Source: Marinobacter sp. BGYM27 (GTDB lineage: Bacteria; Pseudomonadota; Gammaproteobacteria; Pseudomonadales; Oleiphilaceae). From it: a DNA stretch of 64,000 nt. The stretch lies in assembly GCA_025153445.1 (NCBI GenBank), contig JANZNS010000002.1, positions 496,001-560,000 on the forward strand. The letters run 5' to 3'. Made by a program: the position numbers and the translations under genes. The notes beneath the pieces are model-generated. The model did no database searches. It was not told the DNA's origin and saw only the letters and a program-made list of their open reading frames with translations. Positions 1-9,333 of this stretch are shown here, piece by piece; position 1 is the stretch's first letter; each line of letters begins with the position of its first letter.

Positions 1-729
1 GTGTATCTCGTTGGTGCTGGCCCCGGTGATCCGGATTTGCTGACCGTCAAGGCGTTGAGAGTAATCGCGCAGGCGGACGTCGTGCTTTACGACCGTCTGG
101 TTTCGAAAGAAATCCTGGCGCGAGTCAGAGCTGACGCTGAAATGATTCATGTGGGTAAACAGCGTTCAAACCATACTGTGCCTCAGGATCAGATCAATCA
201 GCGACTGGTTGAGCTGGCGAAGGAAGGGCGCACCGTGGTTCGGCTCAAGGGCGGTGACCCTTTTATTTTCGGCCGCGGGGGTGAAGAGATCGAATCGCTG
301 GCTGAAGCCGGTCTGAAATTCCAGGTGGTACCGGGAATTACCGCTGCATCGGGGTGTTCTGCGTATGCTGGTATCCCGCTGACACACCGTGATTACGCCC
401 AGTCCGTGCGTTTTGTGACGGGCCACCTCAAAAACAACACCTGCGATTTACCCTGGAACGATTTCGTCCAGTCCAATCAGACACTGGTCTTTTACATGGG
501 GTTGGTGGGCCTGCCGGTCATTGCCAGCGAGCTTATCAAGCATGGTATGCCAGCCGATATGCCCGTAGCCCTTGTGTCCAAGGGGACGACCCCCGAACAA
601 ACTGTTGTAACCGGCTCACTTGAATCCATCGCCGGTGTTGTTGAGCGCAGTGAGGTGCGAGCGCCGACCTTAATTATCGTTGGCGAAGTGGTTAAGCTAA
701 GAGGGAAGCTGGATTGGCTTAACCGGTAG
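1..729 (+). CDS. cysG: Siroheme synthase CysG, C-terminal uroporphyrinogen-III methyltransferase domain (5' end outside the window)
   Basis: S-adenosylmethionine uroporphyrinogen III methyltransferase (SUMT), making precorrin-2 for siroheme and, here, for the cobalamin pathway encoded further right. The visible 242 residues begin exactly at the family motif [14 protein letters not shown] and include [17 protein letters not shown] and the [20 protein letters not shown] block typical of this family. The first base of the window falls inside the gene: the GTG that opens the frame is a Val codon at the start of the SUMT domain in full-length CysG, with no room for a ribosome site. The N-terminal Met8p-like dehydrogenase/ferrochelatase domain is therefore probably upstream. 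A stand-alone cobA starting here is the alternative. The gene ends in a strong bidirectional terminator facing the DAHP synthase gene. Confidence 0.85.
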   Translation: MYLVGAGPGDPDLLTVKALRVIAQADVVLYDRLVSKEILARVRADAEMIHVGKQRSNHTVPQDQINQRLVELAKEGRTVVRLKGGDPFIFGRGGEEIESLAEAGLKFQVVPGITAASGCSAYAGIPLTHRDYAQSVRFVTGHLKNNTCDLPWNDFVQSNQTLVFYMGLVGLPVIASELIKHGMPADMPVALVSKGTTPEQTVVTGSLESIAGVVERSEVRAPTLIIVGEVVKLRGKLDWLNR

Positions 730-766
730 AGAACCTCATGCGGTCAGCGTATGTTTCTTTATCGCA

Positions 767-800
767 TACTAAAAAGCCCGCACATGCGGGCTTTTTAGTA
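767..800. terminator. Bidirectional intrinsic terminator between cysG and DAHP synthase
   Basis: A perfect inverted repeat with 16-base arms (TACTAAAAAGCCCGCA and its complement) around a two-base loop. The GC-rich core is flanked by A-runs on one side and T-runs on the other, so it can terminate both converging transcripts. Confidence 0.92.
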
Positions 801-824
801 ACTGTAACCTGAGCTTTTCAAGGT

Positions 825-1907
825 TCAGGCTTTATTCTCAAGCCGTTTGGGTAGCACGTCTCTGAGTTTCTCTGCCATCTCGCGCAGTGCCTTTTCGGTG
901 GTTTCCCAGTCAATACAGGCGTCGGTAATCGAAACGCCGTACTTCAGGTCGTCCAGGTTTGCGGGGATGGATTGGCTGCCCCAGTTCAGATGACTTTCAA
1001 CCATCAGGCCCATGATCGACTTGTTGCCCTCGATAATCTGGTGGGCAACATCTTGCATGACCAGGGGCTGAATGGCCGGATCTTTGCTGGAGTTGGCATG
1101 GCTGCAGTCCACCATCAGCGCTTTACGCAGACCGGTCTTCTCGAGTTCCTTTTCGCACAGGGCAACGTTGACGGAGTCGTAGTTTGGTTTGCCTCCACCG
1201 CCGCGCAATACCACGTGACCATATGCGTTGCCCCGGGTGCGAATGATTGAAACCTGGCCTTTCTGATCGATACCAAGGAAGCTGTGTGGATGTGAGACAG
1301 ACTTCATGGCGTTAACGGCAACATCAAGACTGCCATCGGTACCGTTTTTGAAGCCAATGGCCATTGACAGGCCGCTGCTCATTTCCCGATGCGTCTGGGA
1401 TTCAGTGGTTCTCGCGCCAATGGCTGACCAGGAAATTGTATCCTGGAGATACTGGGGAGAAATGGGGTCCAGCGCCTCAGTGGCGGTGGGAAGGCCCAGT
1501 TCTGCAATGTCCAGCAAAAGACGACGCCCAATGTGGAGACCCTGTTCGATGTTGAACGAGTCGTTCAGGTGCGGGTCGTTAATCAGACCTTTCCAGCCGA
1601 TGGTGGTACGCGGCTTCTCAAAATAAACCCGCATGACAATGTACAGGGTGTCGCTGAGTTCATCGCTGAGCTTCTTCAGCCGCTCGGCATATTCCCGTGC
1701 TGCCTTGATATCATGAATAGAGCAGGGGCCGACGACGATAAACAGGCGATGGTCTTTGCCATCAAGAATGTTATTGATGGTCTGCCGGCCAGTTGTCACC
1801 GTCGCTTCTGCGCGGGGAGACATGGGCATCTCTTGTTTCAGGGCCTCGGGTGTGATCAGGGGTTCCTGACTTGCCACGTTAATATTCTCGATTTGCTTGT
1901 CAGACAT
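825..1907 (-). CDS. 3-deoxy-7-phosphoheptulonate (DAHP) synthase, class I
   Basis: First enzyme of the shikimate pathway: condenses phosphoenolpyruvate and erythrose 4-phosphate to DAHP in the cytoplasm. The 360-residue protein has the class I hallmarks GPCSIHD (about residue 60), VMRVYFEKPRTTIGWKG, GARTTESQTHREMSSG, KPNYDS and DCSHANSSKD, and matches the usual length of AroF/AroG/AroH enzymes. The ATG at 1907 is preceded by GGAGAG. Which aromatic amino acid feeds back on it cannot be read from the sequence, so I give no isozyme symbol. It stands alone, convergent with cysG. Confidence 0.95.
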   Translation of the reverse strand: MSDKQIENINVASQEPLITPEALKQEMPMSPRAEATVTTGRQTINNILDGKDHRLFIVVGPCSIHDIKAAREYAERLKKLSDELSDTLYIVMRVYFEKPRTTIGWKGLINDPHLNDSFNIEQGLHIGRRLLLDIAELGLPTATEALDPISPQYLQDTISWSAIGARTTESQTHREMSSGLSMAIGFKNGTDGSLDVAVNAMKSVSHPHSFLGIDQKGQVSIIRTRGNAYGHVVLRGGGGKPNYDSVNVALCEKELEKTGLRKALMVDCSHANSSKDPAIQPLVMQDVAHQIIEGNKSIMGLMVESHLNWGSQSIPANLDDLKYGVSITDACIDWETTEKALREMAEKLRDVLPKRLENKA

Positions 1908-2285
1908 TGCGCGGTTCTCTCCAGAATCAGCAGTAGTATAAAATCAATAGGTTGCTGCGATAACTTAATGTGGACCCAAATTAAAAGAATAGCCTGAGAC
2001 AGGATTCGATGCGGGGTATTAAAGCGCTGCAAACGTCTGGATTTCTATTCTACTGTCGTTGTTATCTCATGATAATTAGAAGGCCGATTATACTGCGACA
2101 ATACTCTTCTCAATGCAATTGGAGCGCGGTGTAATAGGGCTTTTAAGGCATTTGTGACACACTGCCACAATGAGCGTATAGACGTGGCGCCGAGCCCGTG
2201 CTCGAATAATAGTGAACAATGACCTTCGCATTTCCCAGCTTGAGTTCGGTACTGTGGCATTATTTTTTCGGGATATTCAGATTTT
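1908..2285. other. Intergenic region between divergent DAHP synthase and DUF1631 genes
   Basis: 378 bases without a convincing gene. On the minus strand a possible promoter for the DAHP synthase gene has a -10 TATACT at 1935-1940 and a weak -35 TTATCG at 1958-1963, 17 bases apart. On the plus side, TTGTG at 2152-2156 and CACAA at 2166-2170 form a short inverted repeat upstream of the DUF1631 gene. Its regulator, if any, is unknown. Confidence 0.4.
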
Positions 2286-4115
2286 ATGGCGATGAAACAG
2301 GAGGCATCCTCCCGAAACGACAGTAATGACGTCATTCGCGCCATTCTAATCAATATTCGTGTACCCGAACTTCCCTATCCTGCCGGCAAGCCCGCTGACG
2401 CAGACATACCTGACTGGTTGCCGCTTTTGCACTCCTGCTGGACAGAACAGCGCAATGAGCGGGTTATTAATGTTCTGAACGCTGTGAAGATGACCTGGTC
2501 AGTTCGCCAGGTAAACGCAGCCTATCTTGCCGACAGGGTGATGGATGTATTCCTCAAGACATCCGGGCTACACGTGTCTCTGGTGCAACGGATCGCGCGT
2601 CTGCGCTTTTTGCTGGCCTGGCAGATAGAGGTACACGGCGAGCAGGGTCTGAACGACGAAAGTGTGCTTCGCCAGTGGCTGGACGGGTTGCAAAGCCTGC
2701 GCGGTTGGAGCGATTCCGGAGGGCGGGCCGCTCGGCAGTTACTCGCGCAGCTCGATGAGTTGGTAGTGGTTGCTGATCAGTGTTTCGGTGAGCGCTCAAT
2801 GGAGGCATTTGAGCGATTTGCGACGCAATGGCGTCAGGACCAGCTGCAGAAAGAAGGACGCATCGGCAAACTTCGAACAAGGCTGCTGGAGACCGAACAG
2901 GGCGCATCCCGCCAGCGCGCCGCGGACCAGATGTCCCGAGCGCTTGTAGCAAGGGCCCTTGGAAACCGAAAGCTACCGGCAGACGTGATCGACTTCATAT
3001 CGACTATCTGGACCCCGTTGTTGCGACAGGCCGCCTGGAAAGACGGATTGACCAGCGACAATGTGAGGCACGCCAACAAGCTGCTTGAGTGGATCGTATG
3101 GATAGCAGATCCGGCGCTTTCTGATAACGAGCGCGACAAACTGTATCAGGTCGGTGAGCACCTCAGCGACAAGGTGCGGGAGGTCTGGAGCCGTATTCAA
3201 TCTGATCCTCTGCCGGAGAGTTCGCTAAGCGGTCTGGAGGCCGTGATGGTGGCGCGGTTGCGGGGCCAATCGCTTGATCTTGTGCCCGTGGAGCAGCGCC
3301 ATGTTGACGAACGTTGGCTCAACCTGTCTGCGACCGACACAAGTGCTGCCTCTGGGTACACAGGGCAATGGTTTGTTAAGGGTTCGGATGAAGATGAGCA
3401 ACGGCTTTACTTTCTGACGTTGCTCGAAGATTCCCAGGACGTCCTGATGACGAACGGAGAGGGTGTTAAATTGGGCCTGATGGATTGGCCTGAGTTCGAA
3501 GCTGGTTTGAAAAAGGGCGACATTCGCCGTCTACCGGATTTGAATCCTTTTGGCGCTGTTGTCGATCAAACCATAGCGGCGTTGGTACAGGTGCTCCGGT
3601 CGCAAGTTGAAAAGCGACGTGAAGCGAAAGCCAAGGCGGAAGCTCAGGCCGAAGCTTTGCGTGTGGCGCGTGCCAAAGCGGAACAGGCGCGCCTTGAGGC
3701 AGAAGCCTTGCGTGCGGCGGAAGCCGAAAAGGCCCTCCAACTGCAAGCCGAGGAACAACAGGCCGTTGAGGCAGCAGAAGCTGAGCGATTATCGCGGGAG
3801 TTATATGAGGCGGCGCGCGCGAAAGTTGACGCACTTAAACTGGGTAGCTGGATAGCATTGGAACCGACGGCGGCATCCGAGAAACCGTCAGACGGATTAC
3901 CCATAGAGGCGCTGAAGCTGAAGCTTGCGGTGCGACTCAACGCAACTGACAAGTTGGTTTTTGTTGACCGGCTTGGGTTGAACCGCACGGAATATACCTC
4001 GACCGCATTGATCGAATTGATCGTTTCCGGCGCTGCGAAAACACTCAGCAGCGAGGCGGAATTTGAAGATACACTGTCACGGGTAGTGGGGCGTATCAGG
4101 GTGGGGCGCACATGA
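2286..4115 (+). CDS. DUF1631 family protein with coiled-coil linker
   Basis: A 609-residue protein of unknown function that I assign to DUF1631. The central helical region contains the family-like stretch around DVIDFISTIWTPLLRQAAW (about residues 237-255) followed by a leucine-rich LLEWIVWIADPALS segment. Residues about 435-510 are a long Ala/Glu/Lys/Arg-rich predicted coiled coil. The C-terminal ~95 residues (LKLGSWIALEP ... KLVFVDRLGLNRTE) resemble the small beta-rich end domain seen in this family. No signal peptide or membrane helix is visible. The stop overlaps the start of the PilZ gene by four bases (ATGA), so the two are probably translationally coupled, which suggests a joint role in c-di-GMP-dependent control. 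The family call is from memory of its pattern and is moderately sure. Confidence 0.7.
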   Translation: MAMKQEASSRNDSNDVIRAILINIRVPELPYPAGKPADADIPDWLPLLHSCWTEQRNERVINVLNAVKMTWSVRQVNAAYLADRVMDVFLKTSGLHVSLVQRIARLRFLLAWQIEVHGEQGLNDESVLRQWLDGLQSLRGWSDSGGRAARQLLAQLDELVVVADQCFGERSMEAFERFATQWRQDQLQKEGRIGKLRTRLLETEQGASRQRAADQMSRALVARALGNRKLPADVIDFISTIWTPLLRQAAWKDGLTSDNVRHANKLLEWIVWIADPALSDNERDKLYQVGEHLSDKVREVWSRIQSDPLPESSLSGLEAVMVARLRGQSLDLVPVEQRHVDERWLNLSATDTSAASGYTGQWFVKGSDEDEQRLYFLTLLEDSQDVLMTNGEGVKLGLMDWPEFEAGLKKGDIRRLPDLNPFGAVVDQTIAALVQVLRSQVEKRREAKAKAEAQAEALRVARAKAEQARLEAEALRAAEAEKALQLQAEEQQAVEAAEAERLSRELYEAARAKVDALKLGSWIALEPTAASEKPSDGLPIEALKLKLAVRLNATDKLVFVDRLGLNRTEYTSTALIELIVSGAAKTLSSEAEFEDTLSRVVGRIRVGRT

Positions 4116-4567
4116 CATCAACAGATTATCCATCACCAGATTCTTCATCATCAGAGTCGGCGTTACCTGACTACGATTTGGACGCATCACAGGGCGCGGG
4201 CCAGGATCAGCGCAGTGAGTTTCGTTTGAGCGCCCGTGCAATGGCGCATATCGAGCTGGAATCGCCTGAACCTGATCTGGCAACGCCCGGCCCGGACATT
4301 TTGAGTTGCTATACCACGGATCTATCGGCAACGGGTGTTCGCCTGATCAGTAAACTGGAGCTGCCATTAGGCGCACTGTTGCCGGTTACGATCGAGTTGG
4401 CTCGGGGTGACGGTAGCGAGAGGTTTCCGTTGATGATGGAAGTCGTATGGTGCCGGGCGCAGGGCCGCGCTTCCTGGAATGTTGGTCTCAAAATTCTGGA
4501 ATCCGATGACACAGCCCTGGTCGAGTGGTTGGACCTGGTGGCAAGGGCAATGGAGGACCAGGACTAG
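4112..4567 (+). CDS. PilZ domain protein (putative c-di-GMP receptor)
   Basis: A 151-residue cytoplasmic protein with the two c-di-GMP-binding signatures of PilZ domains: RSEFR (RxxxR, about residues 31-35) and DLSATG (DxSxxG, about residues 70-75). A beta-rich segment ends in VVWCRAQGRASWNVGLKIL. The N-terminal ~30 residues are Ser/Asp/Pro-rich and probably disordered. Because both ligand motifs are intact, binding of c-di-GMP is likely. The start overlaps the stop of the DUF1631 gene, suggesting that the protein pair works together. The output (motility, adhesion or other) cannot be told from the sequence. Confidence 0.85.
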   Translation: MTSTDYPSPDSSSSESALPDYDLDASQGAGQDQRSEFRLSARAMAHIELESPEPDLATPGPDILSCYTTDLSATGVRLISKLELPLGALLPVTIELARGDGSERFPLMMEVVWCRAQGRASWNVGLKILESDDTALVEWLDLVARAMEDQD

Positions 4568-4658
4568 ACTTTTGCCTGGCTCATCGTACCAAACAGCTAT
4601 CCGTTCATGTTCTGAGTCATGAACCTTTCCGCGCTTTCAGCCCTTGTTCAGGGCGCCT

Positions 4659-5696
4659 TTAACTTCTGTCCGGTTCGTTTTCTCTGGCTGCTGCCAGCGA
4701 GTCGGAAAAAGGCGTCAGTCCCTGGCTTAAAAAGGTTTCAAAATCCTTCAGGGTTTCAGCCGGGATTTCTTCCATCGGAATATGCCCCACCCCTGAGTAG
4801 GTGACGAGCTTTGCCTGCGGCACATCATTCAGCCAGCGCTCGGCCAATGATGCCGGCACCCATGGGTCGTCATCACCCCACATCAGTAGTGTCGGTGCCT
4901 TGATCCGGTAAAAGGGCAGGGGCGACTCGTTTTCAGCCCGCTCATCTACCATTTCGAGCGTTTTGACATAGATGGGTTTGGCACCTTCCCGTTGTGACAT
5001 ATGGACGTAGCGGCTGATATTGGCATCGGTCATCCTTCTGGGGTCGCCGTAAGCCATTCGCAGACTCATGGTGATAACCAGCGGCGGTTGCACCCATTGA
5101 GCCAGGTAGGCGATTGGAAAAGAGGTGCCGAAACCTACAAGCCACGATGTGTCCTGGGGGTACCCGAAAGGGTCAAGTAGTGCGAGCCGATCAACGCGGT
5201 TGGCGTATTGCGCGGCATAGCGCGCAGCGATGAAACCGCCGTAGGAATTGCCTGCAAGGGTAAAGTTCTCAAGATCCAGACGTTCAACAAACTTGGCGAA
5301 GGTATTCACCATGCTGTCTTCGTCGAAATCATCTGGATTTTCAGGTGCCCCGGTAAGCCCAAAGCCCGGCATGTCGAGCGTAATGACCCGGTATCGCTTG
5401 CTCAGTTTGGCCGTCCAGCCGTCCCAAGTCTGCAGTGAGGAGTAGATGCCGTGTAGCAGGATAATCGTCTCACCTGAGCCTTGATCCTGATAGTGGATAC
5501 GGTAGCCGTTAACCTCCATGAAATGAGAGTTCTCGTTAACGTAACGCTCTTCGAGATAAGGCATGGGAATATCGGCAAATCCGGTCGCATTGGCCAGAGA
5601 CGGACTGGCTTTCATTGCCGAACCGATACTTGAACACCCAGATAAAGCCAGTACCAGAAGGGCCGGTACCCAAATCAAACGTAGCGTCAGACGCAT
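4659..5696 (-). CDS. Alpha/beta hydrolase, predicted lipoprotein
   Basis: A 345-residue alpha/beta-fold hydrolase. The N-terminus is a lipoprotein signal peptide (hydrophobic stretch then LALSGC, Cys about residue 21), so the mature enzyme is probably membrane-anchored in the envelope. Oxyanion motif HGIYSS, nucleophile elbow GNSYGG, acid loop MWGDDDPWVP and the final GVGHIPMEE give a full Ser-Asp-His triad. Substrate is unknown; esterase or lipase-like activity is the natural guess. It is a single gene, co-directional with fabI 155 bases upstream, and convergent with the PilZ gene. Confidence 0.85.
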   Translation of the reverse strand: MRLTLRLIWVPALLVLALSGCSSIGSAMKASPSLANATGFADIPMPYLEERYVNENSHFMEVNGYRIHYQDQGSGETIILLHGIYSSLQTWDGWTAKLSKRYRVITLDMPGFGLTGAPENPDDFDEDSMVNTFAKFVERLDLENFTLAGNSYGGFIAARYAAQYANRVDRLALLDPFGYPQDTSWLVGFGTSFPIAYLAQWVQPPLVITMSLRMAYGDPRRMTDANISRYVHMSQREGAKPIYVKTLEMVDERAENESPLPFYRIKAPTLLMWGDDDPWVPASLAERWLNDVPQAKLVTYSGVGHIPMEEIPAETLKDFETFLSQGLTPFSDSLAAARENEPDRS

Positions 5697-5806
5697 AAAC
5701 AGAACTCCTCTCCGATGGCGGGAGATTACTTAAGTTTACACAGAGGAACAGTGACGCAGTTCGAGGAACAGGAGGAGGGCGCAGAATCAGTGAAAGCGGT
5801 GAGTTT

Positions 5807-5835
5807 GATTCGAGCCTGTGGATCAGGCCCGAATC
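5807..5835. repeat. Inverted repeat downstream of fabI
   Basis: GATTCGAGCCTG and CAGGCCCGAATC form a 12-base stem with one wobble position around a 5-base loop. No T-run follows on either strand, so it is not a classic intrinsic terminator. It lies 16 bases past the fabI stop and may protect or punctuate that mRNA. Confidence 0.45.
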
Positions 5836-5851
5836 AACGTAAGGGCGGGGA

Positions 5852-6637
5852 TTACTCTTCTAGCTCACCCATGCCTGTGATGTTGAAACCGGCATCGACA
5901 TACAGTATCTCGCCAGTAATACCGCTTGCCATATCGGAGCACAGGAAGGCTGCGGAGTTGCCGACTTCTTCCTTGGTGACGTTGCGACGCAGGGGCGCAC
6001 GCTTGGCATTTTCAGTCAGCATTTTACGGAAACTCTTGATGCCTGAGGCGGCAAGGGTCTTGATGGGGCCGGCAGAAATACCATTAACCCGAATGCCATC
6101 CTGACCGAGGCTGGCGGCCATGTAGCGCACATTGGCTTCAAGGGATGCCTTGGCTAGGCCCATGACGTTATAGTTCGGCAGAACGCGCTCAGCGCCCAGA
6201 TAGGAGAGCGTGAGCAGCGAACTGCTGTCTTTCAGAAGCGGGCGAGCAGCTTTCGCCAGTGCAACGAAGCTGAAAGAACTGATGTCATGAGCGATCCGGA
6301 AGCCTTCGCGGGTCGTGACGTCAACATAGTTACCGTTGAGTTCGTGGCCTGGCGCAAAACCAACAGCATGAATAATGATGTCGATGCTGTCCCAGTGCTC
6401 GCCCAGAGCGGCGATAACTGCGTCTATTTCGTCATCATTTGCCACGTCGCAGGGGAAAGTCAGTGTGCTTCCCCAGCCTTCGGCAAACTCGACTACCCGG
6501 GATTTAAGTTTGTCATTCTGGTAGGTAAAAGCGAGCTCCGCACCCTGTTCGTGGAAGACTTTCGCGATGCCGTGTGCGATGGAGTGTTTGCTGGCAACGC
6601 CCACAATCAGCGCCCGCTTTCCTTTCAAAATTCCCAT
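5852..6637 (-). CDS. fabI: Enoyl-[acyl-carrier-protein] reductase [NADH] FabI
   Basis: Last reductive step of type II fatty acid elongation, reducing trans-2-enoyl-ACP with NADH. The 261-residue protein is a short-chain dehydrogenase of the FabI branch: N-terminal [20 protein letters not shown] nucleotide loop with the FabI-specific spacing, Tyr and Lys of the catalytic site in [13 protein letters not shown], and a C-terminus ([17 protein letters not shown]) that matches the family closely. RBS-like GGAGATCATCC precedes the ATG. It follows the peptide ABC transporter genes on the same strand, an order I recall from P. aeruginosa. Confidence 0.97.
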   Translation of the reverse strand: MGILKGKRALIVGVASKHSIAHGIAKVFHEQGAELAFTYQNDKLKSRVVEFAEGWGSTLTFPCDVANDDEIDAVIAALGEHWDSIDIIIHAVGFAPGHELNGNYVDVTTREGFRIAHDISSFSFVALAKAARPLLKDSSSLLTLSYLGAERVLPNYNVMGLAKASLEANVRYMAASLGQDGIRVNGISAGPIKTLAASGIKSFRKMLTENAKRAPLRRNVTKEEVGNSAAFLCSDMASGITGEILYVDAGFNITGMGELEE

Positions 6638-6701
6638 GGATGATCTCCTGATTCATCGTTGATGACGCATTGTCGCTGAATCTGCGGCGTCATTTAAGTC
6701 G

Positions 6702-8306
6702 CTATTCGTCTAAGGCAGATGGCCCCTGATAGAAAAAAGCGGCGTCGAGTAACTGGCGCGTGTACGCCTGCTGCGGAGCCCTGAGGACCTGCTCGGCATC
6801 ACCGTATTCGACAACCTGACCGGACTTGAGCACCAGTACGCGATGACTGAGTGCCCTGACGACCGCCAGGTCGTGGCTGATAAAAAGATAGCTCAGGCCG
6901 TAACGTTGCTGAAGCGAGAGTAACAAATTGATGACCTGTTTCTGTACCGTCCGGTCAAGCGCCGAGGTGGGTTCGTCCAGAACAATCAGCGAAGGCTGCA
7001 GCACCAGTGCCCGGGCAATGGCGATACGCTGGCGCTGGCCACCGGAAAATTCATGGGGGTAGCGCCCGGCAACGGCGGGGTCCAGACCAACATCCGTCAG
7101 GGCCTGGGTAATCATCGCCGAATGCTTATCGCTCTGATCCGGGAAGTGGATCATCAACCCTTCGCCAATGATTTCGCCAATCGACATGCGCGGGCTCAGG
7201 CTGCCGTAGGGGTCCTGAAACACGATCTGAATATCCTTGCGCAGCGGCTTGAATGCCTTTTGATCCAGATCGCCAATTGCTCGACCACCAAACCGGATAT
7301 CACCTTCGCTTCGTGTCAGTTTGAGCAGCGCCATGCCCAGCGTGGTTTTGCCGCTACCGCTCTCGCCGACAATACCCAGCGTTTCACCCGCCCGAAGCGT
7401 CAGGCTGACATCTTTGACTGCGCGCAGTACGGTTTTGGGCTTGCCGAAAAACGTTCGGGTGATCGGGAAAGTGACATTGATATTCTTGACGTCGAGTAGC
7501 GTTCCGGCATCCGCATCACAAGGTGCGGGTGCCGGCCCCGGATCTGCGTCCAGAAGCTGGCGGGTGTAATCATCAGTGGGGTGATTGAAAATGATATCGG
7601 TGCTGTTGGCTTCGACTTCTTTGCCGTCGCGCATTACCACCACATGATCGGCATAGTGCCTCACGATCGAGAGATCATGGGTGATCAATAATATCGCCAT
7701 GCCCATCTTTTGCTGCAACGACTTCAGCAGTTCGAGTACCTGACGTTGAACGGTGACATCGAGCGCGGTGGTCGGCTCGTCGGCGATCAGCAGTTCAGGT
7801 TCGTTGGCGAGCGCCATGGCGATCATGATGCGCTGCTTTTGCCCGCCCGAAAGCTGATGCGGATAATAGGATAATCGCTGCTCGGGATCCGGTATGCCCA
7901 CTAGGTTCAGCAGTTCAAGCGTGCGTTTGCGCGCCTGATTGGAACGCATGCCCTGATGGACTTCCAGTGTTTCGCCAATCTGTTTTTCTACTGTGTGCAG
8001 CGGGTTCAGGGAGGTCATCGGCTCCTGAAAGATCATGCTGATCCGCTGGCCCCGAATCTGGCGCAAGCGGTTCTCTTTTGCTGCCAGCAGGTTTTCACCT
8101 TCAAGGTTGATGGCGCCGCCCGGATAGTGGGCATGGCGTTCGTCCAGCAGGCGCAGAATCGATAGGGCAGTAACCGACTTTCCGGAACCACTCTCACCCA
8201 CAAGCGCGATTGTTTTCCCCTTGGGAATCGAGAAAGACAAGTTGCTGACGGCCTGCTTGTCTTCGAACGCGATCGAAAGATTGTCGATGTCGATAAACCC
8301 GGTCAT
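6702..8306 (-). CDS. yejF: Peptide ABC transporter, dual ATPase subunit (YejF-like)
   Basis: Cytoplasmic ATPase with two complete nucleotide-binding domains in one 534-residue chain. Domain 1 has Walker A GESGSGKSV, signature LSGGQKQRIMIAMAL and Walker B LLIADEPTTALD. Domain 2 has GESGSGKTT, FSGGQRQRIAIARAL and LIVLDEPTSALD. It would power uptake through the two membrane subunits encoded upstream. I place the start at the ATG at 8306, two bases after the yejE stop and preceded by GAGG; a longer open frame reaches 8351 but lacks a ribosome site and overlaps yejE. P. aeruginosa homologues at this locus (NppD) import peptidyl-nucleoside antibiotics, and E. coli YejF imports microcin C. Confidence 0.92.
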   Translation of the reverse strand: MTGFIDIDNLSIAFEDKQAVSNLSFSIPKGKTIALVGESGSGKSVTALSILRLLDERHAHYPGGAINLEGENLLAAKENRLRQIRGQRISMIFQEPMTSLNPLHTVEKQIGETLEVHQGMRSNQARKRTLELLNLVGIPDPEQRLSYYPHQLSGGQKQRIMIAMALANEPELLIADEPTTALDVTVQRQVLELLKSLQQKMGMAILLITHDLSIVRHYADHVVVMRDGKEVEANSTDIIFNHPTDDYTRQLLDADPGPAPAPCDADAGTLLDVKNINVTFPITRTFFGKPKTVLRAVKDVSLTLRAGETLGIVGESGSGKTTLGMALLKLTRSEGDIRFGGRAIGDLDQKAFKPLRKDIQIVFQDPYGSLSPRMSIGEIIGEGLMIHFPDQSDKHSAMITQALTDVGLDPAVAGRYPHEFSGGQRQRIAIARALVLQPSLIVLDEPTSALDRTVQKQVINLLLSLQQRYGLSYLFISHDLAVVRALSHRVLVLKSGQVVEYGDAEQVLRAPQQAYTRQLLDAAFFYQGPSALDE

Positions 8307-8307
8307 A

Positions 8308-9330
8308 TCAGTTTTTCCTCGGGTCGAAGGCATCACGCACAGCTTCACCAATAAACACCAGCAGTGTCAGCATCAACGCCAACACCACGAATGCGGATAG
8401 CCCGAGCCAGGGCGCATGCAGATTCGCTTTACCCTGGGCGATCAACTCACCCAGCGAAGGTGAGCCAGGCGGGAGCCCGAAGCCAAGAAAATCGAGCGAT
8501 GTGAGCCCGGTTATGGCGCCGGTCAGGATAAAGGGCACATAGGTCACCGTGGCCACCATGGCATTGGGCAACATATGGCGGAACATGATGGTGCGATTGC
8601 CAAGGCCAAGCGCGCGGGCGGCCCTGACATATTCAAAGTTACGGGCTCGGAGAAATTCGGCCCGCACCACGTCGACGAGGCCCATCCAGCTGAACATCAA
8701 CATGATGATCAGCAGCCACCAGAAGTTCGGTTGCACGATGCTGGACAGAATGATCAGCAGGAAGAGAGCGGGTAATCCGGACCAGATCTCGATAAACCTT
8801 TGCCCGAACAGATCGATCTTACCACCGTAGAATCCCTGAATCGCACCAACCACAACCCCCATGATGCAGCTGAAAAACGTCAATGTGAGGCCGAACAGGA
8901 CGGAGATTCGAAACCCGTAAATCAAACGCGCAACCACATCGCGGCCCTGGTCATCCGTGCCGAGCCAGTTGACGGCTGATGGTGGTGCCGGCGAGGGGAC
9001 ATCCAGATCATAATTGATCGTGTCGTAGCTGAATCTTATCAGCGGCCAGAGCATCCACCCGTCATTGTTGATCTCATCGGCAATGAAGGGATCACGGTAA
9101 TCGGCTTCGGTAGGCAGAAATCCGCCAAATGTTTCCTCGGTCACGGATTCGACTATCGGGAAGTAAAGTTGATCCTGATAGCTGACGACCAACGGTTTGT
9201 CATTGGCGACCATTTCGGCGAAGAGCGTGACCACAAACAACACCAGAAATATCCATAATGCCCAGTATCCCCGCCGATTATTGCGGAAAGATTTGAGCCG
9301 TCGCTTCTGGGTGGGTGAGAGGGTTTTCAT
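8308..9330 (-). CDS. yejE: Peptide ABC transporter permease (YejE-like)
   Basis: Inner-membrane subunit of 340 residues. A first membrane helix (about residues 20-40) is followed by a periplasmic region and then the BPD_transp_1 core, with a typical EAA-loop region near VRAARALGLGNRTIMFRHMLPNA. The C-terminal segment ends FIGEAVRDAFDPRKN as in the OppC/YejE family. It lies three bases downstream of yejB and one base before the ATPase gene, so the transporter is a single operon. Confidence 0.92.
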   Translation of the reverse strand: MKTLSPTQKRRLKSFRNNRRGYWALWIFLVLFVVTLFAEMVANDKPLVVSYQDQLYFPIVESVTEETFGGFLPTEADYRDPFIADEINNDGWMLWPLIRFSYDTINYDLDVPSPAPPSAVNWLGTDDQGRDVVARLIYGFRISVLFGLTLTFFSCIMGVVVGAIQGFYGGKIDLFGQRFIEIWSGLPALFLLIILSSIVQPNFWWLLIIMLMFSWMGLVDVVRAEFLRARNFEYVRAARALGLGNRTIMFRHMLPNAMVATVTYVPFILTGAITGLTSLDFLGFGLPPGSPSLGELIAQGKANLHAPWLGLSAFVVLALMLTLLVFIGEAVRDAFDPRKN

Positions 9331-9333
9331 GAA

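Noticed and set aside
2152..2170. Possible CRP/Vfr site (TTGTG ... CACAA) upstream of the DUF1631 gene
   Set aside because: The spacing between the half-sites does not fit the TGTGA-N6-TCACA consensus and one half is degenerate. Kept only as a mention in the intergenic entry.
2045..2353. 102-codon open frame on the minus strand upstream of the DUF1631 gene
   Set aside because: No ribosome site, no recognisable family, and it runs into the DUF1631 start region. Treated as a chance frame in an intergenic region.
3644..4111. 155-codon antisense frame rich in Ser and Ala opposite the DUF1631 coiled coil
   Set aside because: It is the mirror of a Glu/Ala/Lys-repeat region, where antisense frames are naturally open. 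No independent support.
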